Assembly: GCA_947492955.1 (NCBI GenBank)
Contig: CANLOV010000014.1
Coordinates: forward strand, 1-64,000
Source of the DNA: an uncultured Cellulophaga sp.
GTDB lineage: Bacteria > Bacteroidota > Bacteroidia > Flavobacteriales > Flavobacteriaceae
DNA length: 64,000 bases
Direction: 5' to 3'
The translations under genes were made by a program, and so were the position numbers. Positions 45,726-53,648 of the stretch are shown here, in pieces. Every line of letters starts with the position of its first letter. Position 1 is the first letter of the stretch. The notes beneath the pieces are model-generated. The model was not told the DNA's origin. It did not search any database and was given only the letters and a program-made list of their open reading frames with translations.

Positions 45726-46403
45726 TTAAAAATTCACAAATGCAATAATATTAAATTGGTCTCTACCAGATGTTTCAAAAAACTGATTCATATAACCAGC
45801 CTCTAGTTTAATATTTTTATTTAAATGAAAACCTAAGCCTCCATAAACACGGTTTCTATCAAAAATTGATGTTTTGGTGTTTAGAAAAATTTCATTGTAA
45901 GCAGATAAATAAAAGGTATTATCTATGGTTTCTTTTTTGCTTAAAGGAATATTTAAGCCTAAAAAGTAGCGAAAACGTAATTTAAAATCAGACTCAACAA
46001 ACCGTTGTTCAAACCTATATCTATGTTGTAATTTTACACTACCAATATTTTGTTTTGATATAAATTGTTGAAATATACGGTGCTCGTTTACAGCTACTTT
46101 ATCATCTGTATTAGCAATGTAGTTTTCAGACAAAATATAACCGTATCCTAATAAAATATTATTTTTATTTTCATTAAAACTATAGCCTAAACCAGTTCTT
46201 AGTAATAGCTGTTCTAAATCTCCAATAGCATTGTAATTTCTATACTGAACTTCGTTATGGATGTTCCAGCCATTTTCTAATTTTTTATTTCCAATATAAA
46301 TAAGCCAATTACCAAGACTACTGTCTTGCGCTTGTACAAAAAAAGGTAGCATTACTACTGCGAATAATGCTACCAACTTTATTTTTGAATTTAAAATTCT
46401 CAT
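45726..46403 (-). CDS. DUF2490-family outer-membrane barrel protein
   Basis: A 225-residue exported protein with signal peptide (about 1-25, ending F-V-Q-A-Q). The body is a chain of alternating strands such as L-G-N-W-L-I-Y-I-G, V-Q-Y-R-N-Y, H-R-Y-R-F-E-Q-R and a terminal aromatic strand ending V-N-F, which is the usual barrel end. This fits DUF2490, a small outer-membrane barrel family. It follows carbonic anhydrase by 5 bp and so belongs to the bicarbonate transporter operon; it may be a pore for inorganic carbon, but that is inference. Confidence 0.82.
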   Translation of the reverse strand: MRILNSKIKLVALFAVVMLPFFVQAQDSSLGNWLIYIGNKKLENGWNIHNEVQYRNYNAIGDLEQLLLRTGLGYSFNENKNNILLGYGYILSENYIANTDDKVAVNEHRIFQQFISKQNIGSVKLQHRYRFEQRFVESDFKLRFRYFLGLNIPLSKKETIDNTFYLSAYNEIFLNTKTSIFDRNRVYGGLGFHLNKNIKLEAGYMNQFFETSGRDQFNIIAFVNF

Positions 46404-46408
46404 AAAAA

Positions 46409-47038
46409 TTAATTGTAGAATTCTACTGCTCCACTATCAATATGGTACATAGCTCCTACAATTTTAATAGCTCCTTCTTCTTGCATTTCTGCTAAAACAG
46501 GACTTTCCTTTACAATCCTATCTATAGTTAATTGCACATTTTTCTTAGCAACATTATTAACAAACTCAATATTAGAAGAATTTCTTATGCTTGCATCTGC
46601 TGGTTCTACTACTGCATTAACGGCAGGTTTAATTTTGGCTAACATTGCTGTTAGGTTTCCTAATTTTGCATCGTCGCAAGCACCTTTTACAGCACCACAA
46701 CTTGTGTGTCCTAAAACAACAATTACTTTTGTTCCTGCAAGTTTACAAGCAAACTCCATGCTTCCTAAGATATCTTCGTTTACAAAATTACCCGCAACAC
46801 GAGCGCTAAAAATATCGCCAATACCTTGGTCAAAAATTAATTCTGATGATACTCTGGAATCTATACAACTTAGAATAGTAGCAAAAGGATATTGCCCTTT
46901 ACTTGTATCGCCAACTTGTTCTAGTAAATCTCTATTTACTTGTGATTTTTTTTGGAACCTCTCATTACCTTCTTTTAATAATTCTACTGCCTTATTGGGG
47001 GTTATTAAAGCTTGTGTTTCTTTTGTATATGCTTTCAT
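46409..47038 (-). CDS. Beta-class carbonic anhydrase
   Basis: Converts CO2 and bicarbonate, zinc-dependent. The 209-residue protein carries all zinc-site residues: C-I-D-S-R at 58-62 (Cys58, Asp60, Arg62) and G-H-T-S-C-G-A at 110-116 (His111, Cys114). It has no signal peptide and should be cytosolic. It lies between a SulP transporter gene (23 bp upstream) and the DUF2490 gene (5 bp downstream), so it probably serves to keep bicarbonate imported by the transporter in balance with CO2. Confidence 0.96.
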   Translation of the reverse strand: MKAYTKETQALITPNKAVELLKEGNERFQKKSQVNRDLLEQVGDTSKGQYPFATILSCIDSRVSSELIFDQGIGDIFSARVAGNFVNEDILGSMEFACKLAGTKVIVVLGHTSCGAVKGACDDAKLGNLTAMLAKIKPAVNAVVEPADASIRNSSNIEFVNNVAKKNVQLTIDRIVKESPVLAEMQEEGAIKIVGAMYHIDSGAVEFYN

Positions 47039-47061
47039 TATTTTATTCTTTTAATAATGGA

Positions 47062-48651
47062 TTAATTTTTTTTATTTAATTTAAAAAACTCTAGGTAACT
47101 ATCAGGATTTTCTACAATACCTCTTTCAGATATTAGCTTAATATTGATATTACGTTCCTTGGCTTTAAAAGCAAAATCGTCTAAAATTTCTATAATATCA
47201 TTATCTAAATATCTGGTTTTGGTTACATCTAATTCTAGTGCAGAATCGTTTGGTAAATTATCTAATTCTTTTAGGATTGCTCCTTTGTTAAAGAAAGTGA
47301 CCTCTTCTGCTAAAGTCATTTTTATTTTACCGTCATCTACATCTTCACCTTCTTTATGTAAGAAATGAGAATTTTGGAAACTTTTTAATAATATAACTAC
47401 AATCCCTACAGCTAAACCTAAGCCAATACCAAGTAATAAGTCGCCTGTAATTACCATTGGTAAAACAGTTGCCATAAACGGTAACCATTGTTTCCAACCT
47501 AGGCTAAACATTGTTTTAAACGTAGATGGTTTTGCTAATTTAAAACCAACAATAAAAAGTACTGCAGCTAATACTGCTAATGGAATTTTATTTAGTAATG
47601 TTGGAATTAAAATAACAGATATTAAAAGGAAAAAACCATGAACAATAGCCGATAGTTTTGTTCTACCTCCAGATTGTATGTTTGCAGAACTACGAACTAT
47701 TACTTGCGTAATTGGTAAACCTCCTATTAAACCAGAAATTATATTTCCTGTTCCTTGCGCAAATAATTCTCTATTTGTAGGTGTTACATTTTTGTAAGGG
47801 TCTAACTTATCGGTAGCTTCTACACAAAGTAAGGTTTCTAAAGAAGCCACTAATGCTATGGTAAAACCAGTAATCCAAATTTCGGGTTTACTAATTACTG
47901 CAAAATTAGGGAAGCTAAATTGCCCTTTAAAACTATCAAAACTGTCTGGTACTGGTACAGATACAAGCTGACTTTCTACAAGTCCCATAGAACCATCTTT
48001 GGTTGTAATATAATATATGATACCTACTACTACAGCAACTAAAGGTCCTTGTATTAATTGAAAAATCTTTCCTTTTTTAGAAAGTACATTAGACCATAAA
48101 AGTAAAATACCTATAGCTATTATACCAATTACTGTGGCTCCTATACTTATGTTGCCACTTAATAAAGCGTTTATATCATTTAATAATCCAGAGAGTAAAT
48201 TGTTCCATTCAACCTTTAAAAAATCAATATCTCCGCTAACATTTTTATCCATTCCAAAAAAGAATCGAATTTGTTTTAGTATAATAATGATACCAATACC
48301 AGTTAGCATTCCTTTAATTACTGAAGAAGGGAAAAAGTAACCAATAATACCTAAACGTAAAACACCAAATAAAAGTTGTATTACACCACCTATAACAACT
48401 GCAACTAAAAAGTTTTCGTACCCTAAAGAGGTAATGGCAACTAAAACTATAGCAGCTAAACCTGCAGCAGGACCACTTACACCAATGTTGGAGCCACTTA
48501 AGGCTCCTACAACAATACCTCCAATAATACCAGCTATTAAACCAGAGAATAGAGGAGCACCACTAGCTAATGCAATACCTAAACATAGAGGTAAAGCAAC
48601 AAAAAATACGACTATACTCGCAGGTAAGTCATTCTTAATATATTTAAACAT
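47062..48651 (-). CDS. SulP-family anion (probable bicarbonate) transporter
   Basis: Inner-membrane SLC26/SulP transporter, 529 residues. About 10-14 hydrophobic helices span residues 8-420, with G-L-I-A-G-I-I-G-G near 37-45 and the S-G-P-A-A-G-L-A block near 59-66. A cytosolic STAS domain follows (about 435-529), with L-D-V-T-K-T-R-Y-L-D-N-D near 482-493. SulP proteins move sulfate, bicarbonate or other anions; the carbonic anhydrase gene directly downstream favours bicarbonate and a sodium- or proton-coupled uptake role, but the ion is not proven by sequence. Confidence 0.9.
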   Translation of the reverse strand: MFKYIKNDLPASIVVFFVALPLCLGIALASGAPLFSGLIAGIIGGIVVGALSGSNIGVSGPAAGLAAIVLVAITSLGYENFLVAVVIGGVIQLLFGVLRLGIIGYFFPSSVIKGMLTGIGIIIILKQIRFFFGMDKNVSGDIDFLKVEWNNLLSGLLNDINALLSGNISIGATVIGIIAIGILLLWSNVLSKKGKIFQLIQGPLVAVVVGIIYYITTKDGSMGLVESQLVSVPVPDSFDSFKGQFSFPNFAVISKPEIWITGFTIALVASLETLLCVEATDKLDPYKNVTPTNRELFAQGTGNIISGLIGGLPITQVIVRSSANIQSGGRTKLSAIVHGFFLLISVILIPTLLNKIPLAVLAAVLFIVGFKLAKPSTFKTMFSLGWKQWLPFMATVLPMVITGDLLLGIGLGLAVGIVVILLKSFQNSHFLHKEGEDVDDGKIKMTLAEEVTFFNKGAILKELDNLPNDSALELDVTKTRYLDNDIIEILDDFAFKAKERNINIKLISERGIVENPDSYLEFFKLNKKN

Positions 48652-48745
48652 AGAATAATAAATTATACTTTAGTTCTTTAGTTAAAACTAAAATATGTTA
48701 AAGATTAATTGATAGATTTTTTGAAGAAATCTGTGAAAAACGAAA

Positions 48746-49048
48746 TTATAATATGTAAAATTCTGGTGGAGGAAAAATTAAATTTAAATGAGGTTTTGTA
48801 TACTTTTTAAAAAAGTAAACTAAATTGTTTTCTGCTTTTTTTGAAGAAAAAAGAACATCATTTTTTAGGCTTTCTAGAAAAAGAACTTCTTTGTCGTTAC
48901 TTATCTCACCTTCTTTTTCTTCATCATCATTAGAGGTTAAAAGTAAAGAAATATCTACAGAGTCGTTCATGATATAAATAACAGTAGGTGCTGATATAGA
49001 TACCATAAAAACTATTGAAAAAAATATAGAAACTATGTTCTTTGTCAT
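48746..49048 (-). CDS. Hypothetical protein with N-terminal membrane helix (100 aa)
   Basis: A small protein with a basic start and one hydrophobic helix (about 5-25), then an acidic stretch (S-N-D-D-E-E-K-E-G-E) and a C-terminal aromatic- and proline-rich end (L-I-F-P-P-P-E-F-Y-I-L). It lies 94 bp upstream of the SulP gene on the same strand and might be part of that operon or have its own promoter. I do not recognise the family. The helix could be an anchor or an uncleaved signal. Confidence 0.65.
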   Translation of the reverse strand: MTKNIVSIFFSIVFMVSISAPTVIYIMNDSVDISLLLTSNDDEEKEGEISNDKEVLFLESLKNDVLFSSKKAENNLVYFFKKYTKPHLNLIFPPPEFYIL

Positions 49049-49173
49049 TCCTATTTCTAACTTTTATAAAAAGTAAATATAATATGTTTTAGTAAGAAAC
49101 ATATTATATTTTTGTTAAAAAGTTAAACAAAAGCAGGTAATATTAATCATTTTTAAGAGAAATAATTACGTGG

Positions 49174-49941
49174 TTATTCTTTTTTAACAAGAGGAATAAT
49201 TTCTCCTTTTGCCAATCTATAACGGTTTAAGTGTTCTGGAGACATTTGGTTGGTGTAATCTATTTCTGAAACTTTAAACCCTATATTTCTAAGTTTGTTA
49301 AAATAATCTCTACCATAAATACGTACATGATCATATTGTCCAAAAATTTTAGCACGCTCCTTTTTATCGGTTATTGTATTGTCTTCAAAAGTAGTAGCTC
49401 TGTTTAAATCTTGTGGAATTTGAAATATGCCCCAACCCCCTGGTTTTAATATTCTATACAATTCTTGCATTGCTTTTGTATCATCTGGAATATGTTCTAA
49501 TACATGGTTGCAGAAAATAATATCAAAAGAATTATCTTTAAATGGGAGGTTACAAATATCTGCTTTTACATCTGCTAAAGGAGAATTTAAGTCGGTAGTA
49601 GTATATTCTATATTGTTAAGTTTCTTAAACCTTTTATAAAACGCTTGTTCGGGAGCAAAGTGAAGTACTTTGTGGTTTTTAGTAAAGAAATTAGTATCGT
49701 TTTTTAAAAATAACCATAACAATCTGTGTCGTTCTAATGATAGGGTAGAAGGGGACAATACGTTTTCTCTAGGACTCTCATATCCATAAGGAAGAAATTT
49801 TTTAAATTGTTTTCCATCAATTGGGTCTTCATAAGTCTTTCCACGTAACGAAAAAGCTAAAATAGGTCTTATTAAGTAGCTTAACTTTATAAGTACAGGC
49901 CTTGGAATAAGATTTAAAAAGAATTTAAAAATTTTTGACAC
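49174..49941 (-). CDS. Class I SAM-dependent methyltransferase
   Basis: A 255-residue protein. The N-terminal 35 residues are hydrophobic and basic and may associate with the membrane. The methyltransferase fold covers about 85-215: V-L-H-F-A-P-E-Q for the SAM loop (about 86-93, less glycine-rich than usual), D-I-C-N-L-P-F near 131-137, N-H-V-L-E-H-I-P-D near 149-157, and L-K-P-G-G-W-G-I near 169-176. It is the last gene of the map-ridA operon (5 bp after ridA). The substrate is unknown; a methyltransferase_11-type small-molecule or lipid enzyme is a fair guess. Confidence 0.85.
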   Translation of the reverse strand: MSKIFKFFLNLIPRPVLIKLSYLIRPILAFSLRGKTYEDPIDGKQFKKFLPYGYESPRENVLSPSTLSLERHRLLWLFLKNDTNFFTKNHKVLHFAPEQAFYKRFKKLNNIEYTTTDLNSPLADVKADICNLPFKDNSFDIIFCNHVLEHIPDDTKAMQELYRILKPGGWGIFQIPQDLNRATTFEDNTITDKKERAKIFGQYDHVRIYGRDYFNKLRNIGFKVSEIDYTNQMSPEHLNRYRLAKGEIIPLVKKE

Positions 49942-49946
49942 AAATT

Positions 49947-50327
49947 TTATTTTTTTAAAGCAGTAACCTGTATTTCAATTTTCATTTTTTGGTCTGCTAG
50001 GCCTGCTGAAAACATAGTTGCCGCGGGTCTTACCTCTCCAAAGTAGTTGCGTAATGTTGGCCAACATTTTTCAAAATCGCTTGCATTGGGTAAAATATAA
50101 GTTACACGTACAACATCGCTAATTTTTGCATCTGCTTTTTCTAAAGTAGCTACAATATTTTGCATGCATTGTTCTGTTTGTAGAACAACATCATCATTAA
50201 TACTCATGGTATCGTAATTATAGCCTGTTGTTCCCGAAACAAAAATCCAATTACCATCGACTACAGCTCTAGAATAGCCTATTTCTTTTTCAAAAGTAGA
50301 ACCAGAACTTATTAGTTTTCTAGACAT
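49947..50327 (-). CDS. RidA/YjgF-family protein
   Basis: A 126-residue protein of the RidA family, whose members hydrolyse reactive enamine/imine intermediates to ammonia and ketoacids. The family pattern is seen with S-R-A-V-V-D-G-N-W-I-F-V-S-G-T-T near 19-34, the R-V-T-Y-I-L-P region near 98-104 and the R-P-A-A-T-M-F-S-A near the C-terminus, which has the substrate-contact arginine. It is encoded between methionine aminopeptidase (13 bp) and the methyltransferase (5 bp). A general metabolite-repair role is likely. Confidence 0.9.
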   Translation of the reverse strand: MSRKLISSGSTFEKEIGYSRAVVDGNWIFVSGTTGYNYDTMSINDDVVLQTEQCMQNIVATLEKADAKISDVVRVTYILPNASDFEKCWPTLRNYFGEVRPAATMFSAGLADQKMKIEIQVTALKK

Positions 50328-50340
50328 TGTTTAAATGTTT

Positions 50341-51153
50341 TTAGTTGTTAACTGCTCTAAATTCATCTTCTTCATTAGTAATAATTCCTAATGCTTCGTG
50401 AACGTATTTAAAAGTAGACAGTAATTCTGGTTTGCCATTTACAATGGCAACATCGTGTTCAAAATGTGCACTAGGTTTACGGTCTGCCGTAAGTATGGTC
50501 CAACCATCTTTTAATTGGTTAATTCTATGCGTACCCATATTAGTCATAGGTTCTATAGCTACTACCATTCCTTCTACAAATTTTTTACCACGACCGCGCT
50601 TACCATAATTAGGCATTTCTGGGTCCTCGTGCATTTTACGCCCTAAACCATGACCCACCAATTCTCTTACCACACCATAACCATGTTCTTCGGTAAATTT
50701 CTGTATAGCATAGCCAACATCTCCTACACGATTTCCGATTTTAAATTCTTTAATTCCTACGTATAATGATGCTCTAGTAACGTCTAATAATTTTTTTGTT
50801 TCTGGAGCTATTTCTCCAACAGCAAAAGTATAGGCGTGATCGCCATAAAATTCGTTTTTTAAAGCGCCACAATCTATAGATATAATATCGCCTTCTACTA
50901 AAGGAGTATCGTTAGGAATACCATGTACTACTTGCTCATTAGGACTCATACATAAAGTATTAGGAAAATCGTATAATCCTAAAAAACCTGGGATTGCTCC
51001 GTGGTCTCTAATAAAAGTTTCAGCAAGTGCATCTAACTGTAATGTTGTAACACCTGGTTTTACCTCAGCAGCTAACATTCCTAATGTTTTAGAAACAATT
51101 AATGCACTTTCTCGCATTAATTCTATCTCTTCTGGCGTTTTTATTTTAATCAT
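50341..51153 (-). CDS. map: Type I methionine aminopeptidase
   Basis: Removes the initiator methionine from new proteins. The start is set at ATG 51153 (M-I-K-I-K-T-P-E-E), giving 270 residues; the longer frame begins with TTG and overlaps the promoter. Metal-binding residues fit the family: the D-C-G-A and G-D-H-A-Y blocks near 110-122, G-H-G-L-G near 182-186, and the I-E-P-M-T-N-M-G segment near 217-224. The protein has no N-terminal zinc-finger extension. A TACATTTG box sits right before the start. Confidence 0.96.
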   Translation of the reverse strand: MIKIKTPEEIELMRESALIVSKTLGMLAAEVKPGVTTLQLDALAETFIRDHGAIPGFLGLYDFPNTLCMSPNEQVVHGIPNDTPLVEGDIISIDCGALKNEFYGDHAYTFAVGEIAPETKKLLDVTRASLYVGIKEFKIGNRVGDVGYAIQKFTEEHGYGVVRELVGHGLGRKMHEDPEMPNYGKRGRGKKFVEGMVVAIEPMTNMGTHRINQLKDGWTILTADRKPSAHFEHDVAIVNGKPELLSTFKYVHEALGIITNEEDEFRAVNN

Positions 51154-51159
51154 AGATTG

Positions 51160-51167
51160 CAAATGTA
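51160..51167 (-). promoter_or_regulatory. Promoter -7 box (TACATTTG) for map, almost leaderless
   Basis: The minus-strand sequence TACATTTG fits TAnnTTTG and ends 6 bases before the ATG at 51153, so the leader would be nearly absent. Confidence 0.55.
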
Positions 51168-51280
51168 AAACATTACTTTAAAATAAGAAGCTAAAAACAA
51201 ATGTCTCATTTAATAGTGTAATGAAAAAACCATTATAGACATATACTTATATTTAGTACTTTAGAAAAAACTTTACTAAT

Positions 51281-52393
51281 ATGCGTTATCTATTGTTACT
51301 CTCACTTTTCTGTGTTTTTTTATTGTCGTGTAAAGACAAAAATAAGCCTGTAGAAAAAGTAAATCTTCCAGAAGTTAAAGATTACACTATAAATTTAGAT
51401 TTAGTAGAAGCAAATAGATTAGCTGATTTACCCTTAGGATGTATTGGTAATCCTTTGCCGTATAAAGCAGGTTTAGTAATAGAAAAACCAGAAGATTTGG
51501 CTATGCCTAAAGAACACCATCCAGCATTTTATGGTTGCTTTGATTGGCATTCTGCTGTACATGGACACTGGTCTCTAGTATATTTAATGAAACAATTTCC
51601 TAATCTTAGTAAAAAGGAAGAAGCTATACAGATGATAGATCAGAACTTAACAAAGGAAAATATAGAAAAAGAATTGGCTTATTTTTACATGAATGGTTTA
51701 ACAGGTTCTTTTGAAAGAACTTATGGGTGGGCTTGGTTGTTAAAATTGCAAGAAGAGTTGTATACTTGGGACAACCCCATGGCTAAAAAGTGGCAAGCAA
51801 ATTTGGAGCCTTTAGTAAAGTATATTTCGGAAGCTTATATTGCGTACCTACCCAAATTAGCATATCCTATACGAGTAGGAGAACATAGTAATACTGCGTT
51901 TGGATTAAGTTTTGCTTATGATTATGCTAAAATAAGTGGAGACGATAATTTAAAAGCCATCATTAAAGAAAGTGCAATACGATTTTATAATACTGATGCT
52001 GGTTGCCCAATTTCATGGGAACCAAGCGGTTATGATTTTCTTTCTCCTTGTTTACAAGAATTAGATATTATGCGTAAAGTTTTAGATAAAGAAGAATTTA
52101 ACAAGTGGTCTAAATTATTTTTACCAGAACTTTATACGCAGCAACTAACGTTAAAGCCTGGAGAAATCTTAGACCGTACAGATGGTAAACTTGTGCACTT
52201 AGATGGGTTAAATTTTTCTAGAGCATGGTGTTTATATCCAATACAAAATAATAATGCGCAAAATATTGCGAATGAGCATTTAACTTTTTCTTTGTCTAAA
52301 ATAAAAGATGGAGATTATGCAGGGCAACATTGGTTAGCTTCATTTGCTTTATATGCATTTAAAATAAAAAATACCTCTGAAAGGATTAAATAA
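51281..52393 (+). CDS. DUF2891-family lipoprotein
   Basis: A 370-residue exported protein whose first 18 residues end in L-L-S-C, a lipobox, so Cys17 should be acylated. The body is helical with many tryptophans; D-W-H-S-A-V-H-G-H-W near 88-97, Y-G-W-A-W-L-L near 148-154, and G-E-H-S-N-T-A-F-G near 200-208 are conserved-looking and resemble an (alpha/alpha) toroid, the fold of many glycan-active enzymes. This matches DUF2891, which has no tested function. Its end overlaps the start region of the transporter gene, so the two are translationally linked. Confidence 0.82.
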   Translation: MRYLLLLSLFCVFLLSCKDKNKPVEKVNLPEVKDYTINLDLVEANRLADLPLGCIGNPLPYKAGLVIEKPEDLAMPKEHHPAFYGCFDWHSAVHGHWSLVYLMKQFPNLSKKEEAIQMIDQNLTKENIEKELAYFYMNGLTGSFERTYGWAWLLKLQEELYTWDNPMAKKWQANLEPLVKYISEAYIAYLPKLAYPIRVGEHSNTAFGLSFAYDYAKISGDDNLKAIIKESAIRFYNTDAGCPISWEPSGYDFLSPCLQELDIMRKVLDKEEFNKWSKLFLPELYTQQLTLKPGEILDRTDGKLVHLDGLNFSRAWCLYPIQNNNAQNIANEHLTFSLSKIKDGDYAGQHWLASFALYAFKIKNTSERIK

Positions 52394-53579
52394 ATATTTT
52401 GGACCTAGTACATTAATAACGGCTGCTTTTATTGGGCCGGGTACAATAACTACATGTACTATAGTAGGTGTAAAAAGTGGTTATACGTTACTGTGGGTTA
52501 TGCTGTTTTCTATTGTTACAACAATTGTTTTACAAGAAATGGCAGCTCGCTTAGGTTTTGTAACTCAAAAAGGATTGGGAGAAGCTATAAATAGTACATT
52601 TTCTAAAGGAGTTTTTAGGTATTTAGTATTCTTTCTTATAATTAGTGCAATTTTAGTGGGCAATGGAGCTTATGAGGCAGGGAATATTTCTGGAGGGGTT
52701 TTAGGATTACAGTTAACCATTGGTGAGTTAAAAATATGGCCTTTGTTAATAGGGATTATTAGTTTTTCACTGCTATTTTATGGAGGGTATAAAGTTTTAG
52801 AGAGAATATTTATTAGCTTGGTTATTCTTATGAGTCTTTGTTTTTTTATTACTGTGGTGATTGTAAAACCAGATTTTGTAGCTGTTTTTAAAGGTTTTAT
52901 ACCTTCTGATATTGCAAGTGTAAATTACTTGCATGTTATGGGATTAATAGGAACCACAGTAGTTCCTTATAATTTATTTTTACATGCAGCTACTATTTCA
53001 AAGAAATGGAAGCTAGGAGCAGAATTAAAGGATATAAGAGTTGAAAATACGGTATCTATTATTATAGGAGGGCTAATTTCTATGTTAATTATTATTACTG
53101 CTGTTGCAGCAAAAAATGAGGTTGTAGAAATAAGTTCTGCTAAAGATTTAGCAATTCAATTAGAACCTTTATTTGGTGTTTCTGCTAAATTATTTATGGG
53201 CATAGGTTTGTTAGCAGCTGGGTTAAGTTCTACACTAACAGCACCTATAGCTGCTGCCTATGTAGCAAGAGGTTTGTTTAATTGGTCAGATGATGAAAAA
53301 GATATAAGATTTAGAGGTGTATGGATGTTAATTATAGTAGTTGGCGTTTTTATTGCTATGATAGGTATTAAGCCAATAAAAATAATTCAGTTTGCACAAA
53401 TCACAAATGCAATTTTGTTACCTTTTATTGCTATGTATTTATTGTATGTATCTAATTCAAAGAAATTATTGGGAGATAAAATAAATTCAACCCTTATTAA
53501 TGTTTTAGGAGTGTTGGTTATTTTAATAACTTTATTATTATCGTTAATGTCCTTAAATAGAATATTTGATTTTTTATAA
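52377..53579 (+). CDS. Nramp-like divalent metal transporter with non-AUG start
   Basis: Inner-membrane transporter of about 400 residues and eleven helices, Nramp fold. The first ATG (52500) would remove the conserved first helix. The same frame is open upstream to a stop at 52365-52367 and encodes the Nramp start K-G-L-N-K-Y-F-G-P-S-T and the F-I-G-P-G-T-I-T-T-C motif, so translation must begin at a non-AUG codon; CTG at 52377 or ATA at 52371 are the candidates. The usual D-P-G-N of helix 1 is replaced by G-P-G-T, as in an Nramp-related clade, so Mn/Fe selectivity may differ. It overlaps the DUF2891 gene by about 17 bp. Confidence 0.8.
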   Translation: MKGLNKYFGPSTLITAAFIGPGTITTCTIVGVKSGYTLLWVMLFSIVTTIVLQEMAARLGFVTQKGLGEAINSTFSKGVFRYLVFFLIISAILVGNGAYEAGNISGGVLGLQLTIGELKIWPLLIGIISFSLLFYGGYKVLERIFISLVILMSLCFFITVVIVKPDFVAVFKGFIPSDIASVNYLHVMGLIGTTVVPYNLFLHAATISKKWKLGAELKDIRVENTVSIIIGGLISMLIIITAVAAKNEVVEISSAKDLAIQLEPLFGVSAKLFMGIGLLAAGLSSTLTAPIAAAYVARGLFNWSDDEKDIRFRGVWMLIIVVGVFIAMIGIKPIKIIQFAQITNAILLPFIAMYLLYVSNSKKLLGDKINSTLINVLGVLVILITLLLSLMSLNRIFDFL

Positions 53580-53594
53580 TTTAATAGCATAAAA

Positions 53595-53625
53595 AAAGAG
53601 CTTCAATATATTAATGAAGCTCTTT
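53595..53625. terminator. Bidirectional terminator between Nramp and gpmI
   Basis: AAAGAGCTTCA pairs with TGAAGCTCTTT over a 9-base loop. It lies between two convergent genes and has an A-tract before it and Ts after it. Confidence 0.85.
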
Positions 53626-53648
53626 GTCTTGTATATTCTAATATTATA

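Noticed and set aside
52361-52393. Programmed -1 frameshift joining the DUF2891 and Nramp-like genes at A-AAA-AAT
   Set aside because: The heptamer is present in the right phase, but a -1 shift leads to the wrong frame; the transporter frame is +1 relative to DUF2891. A non-AUG start is simpler.
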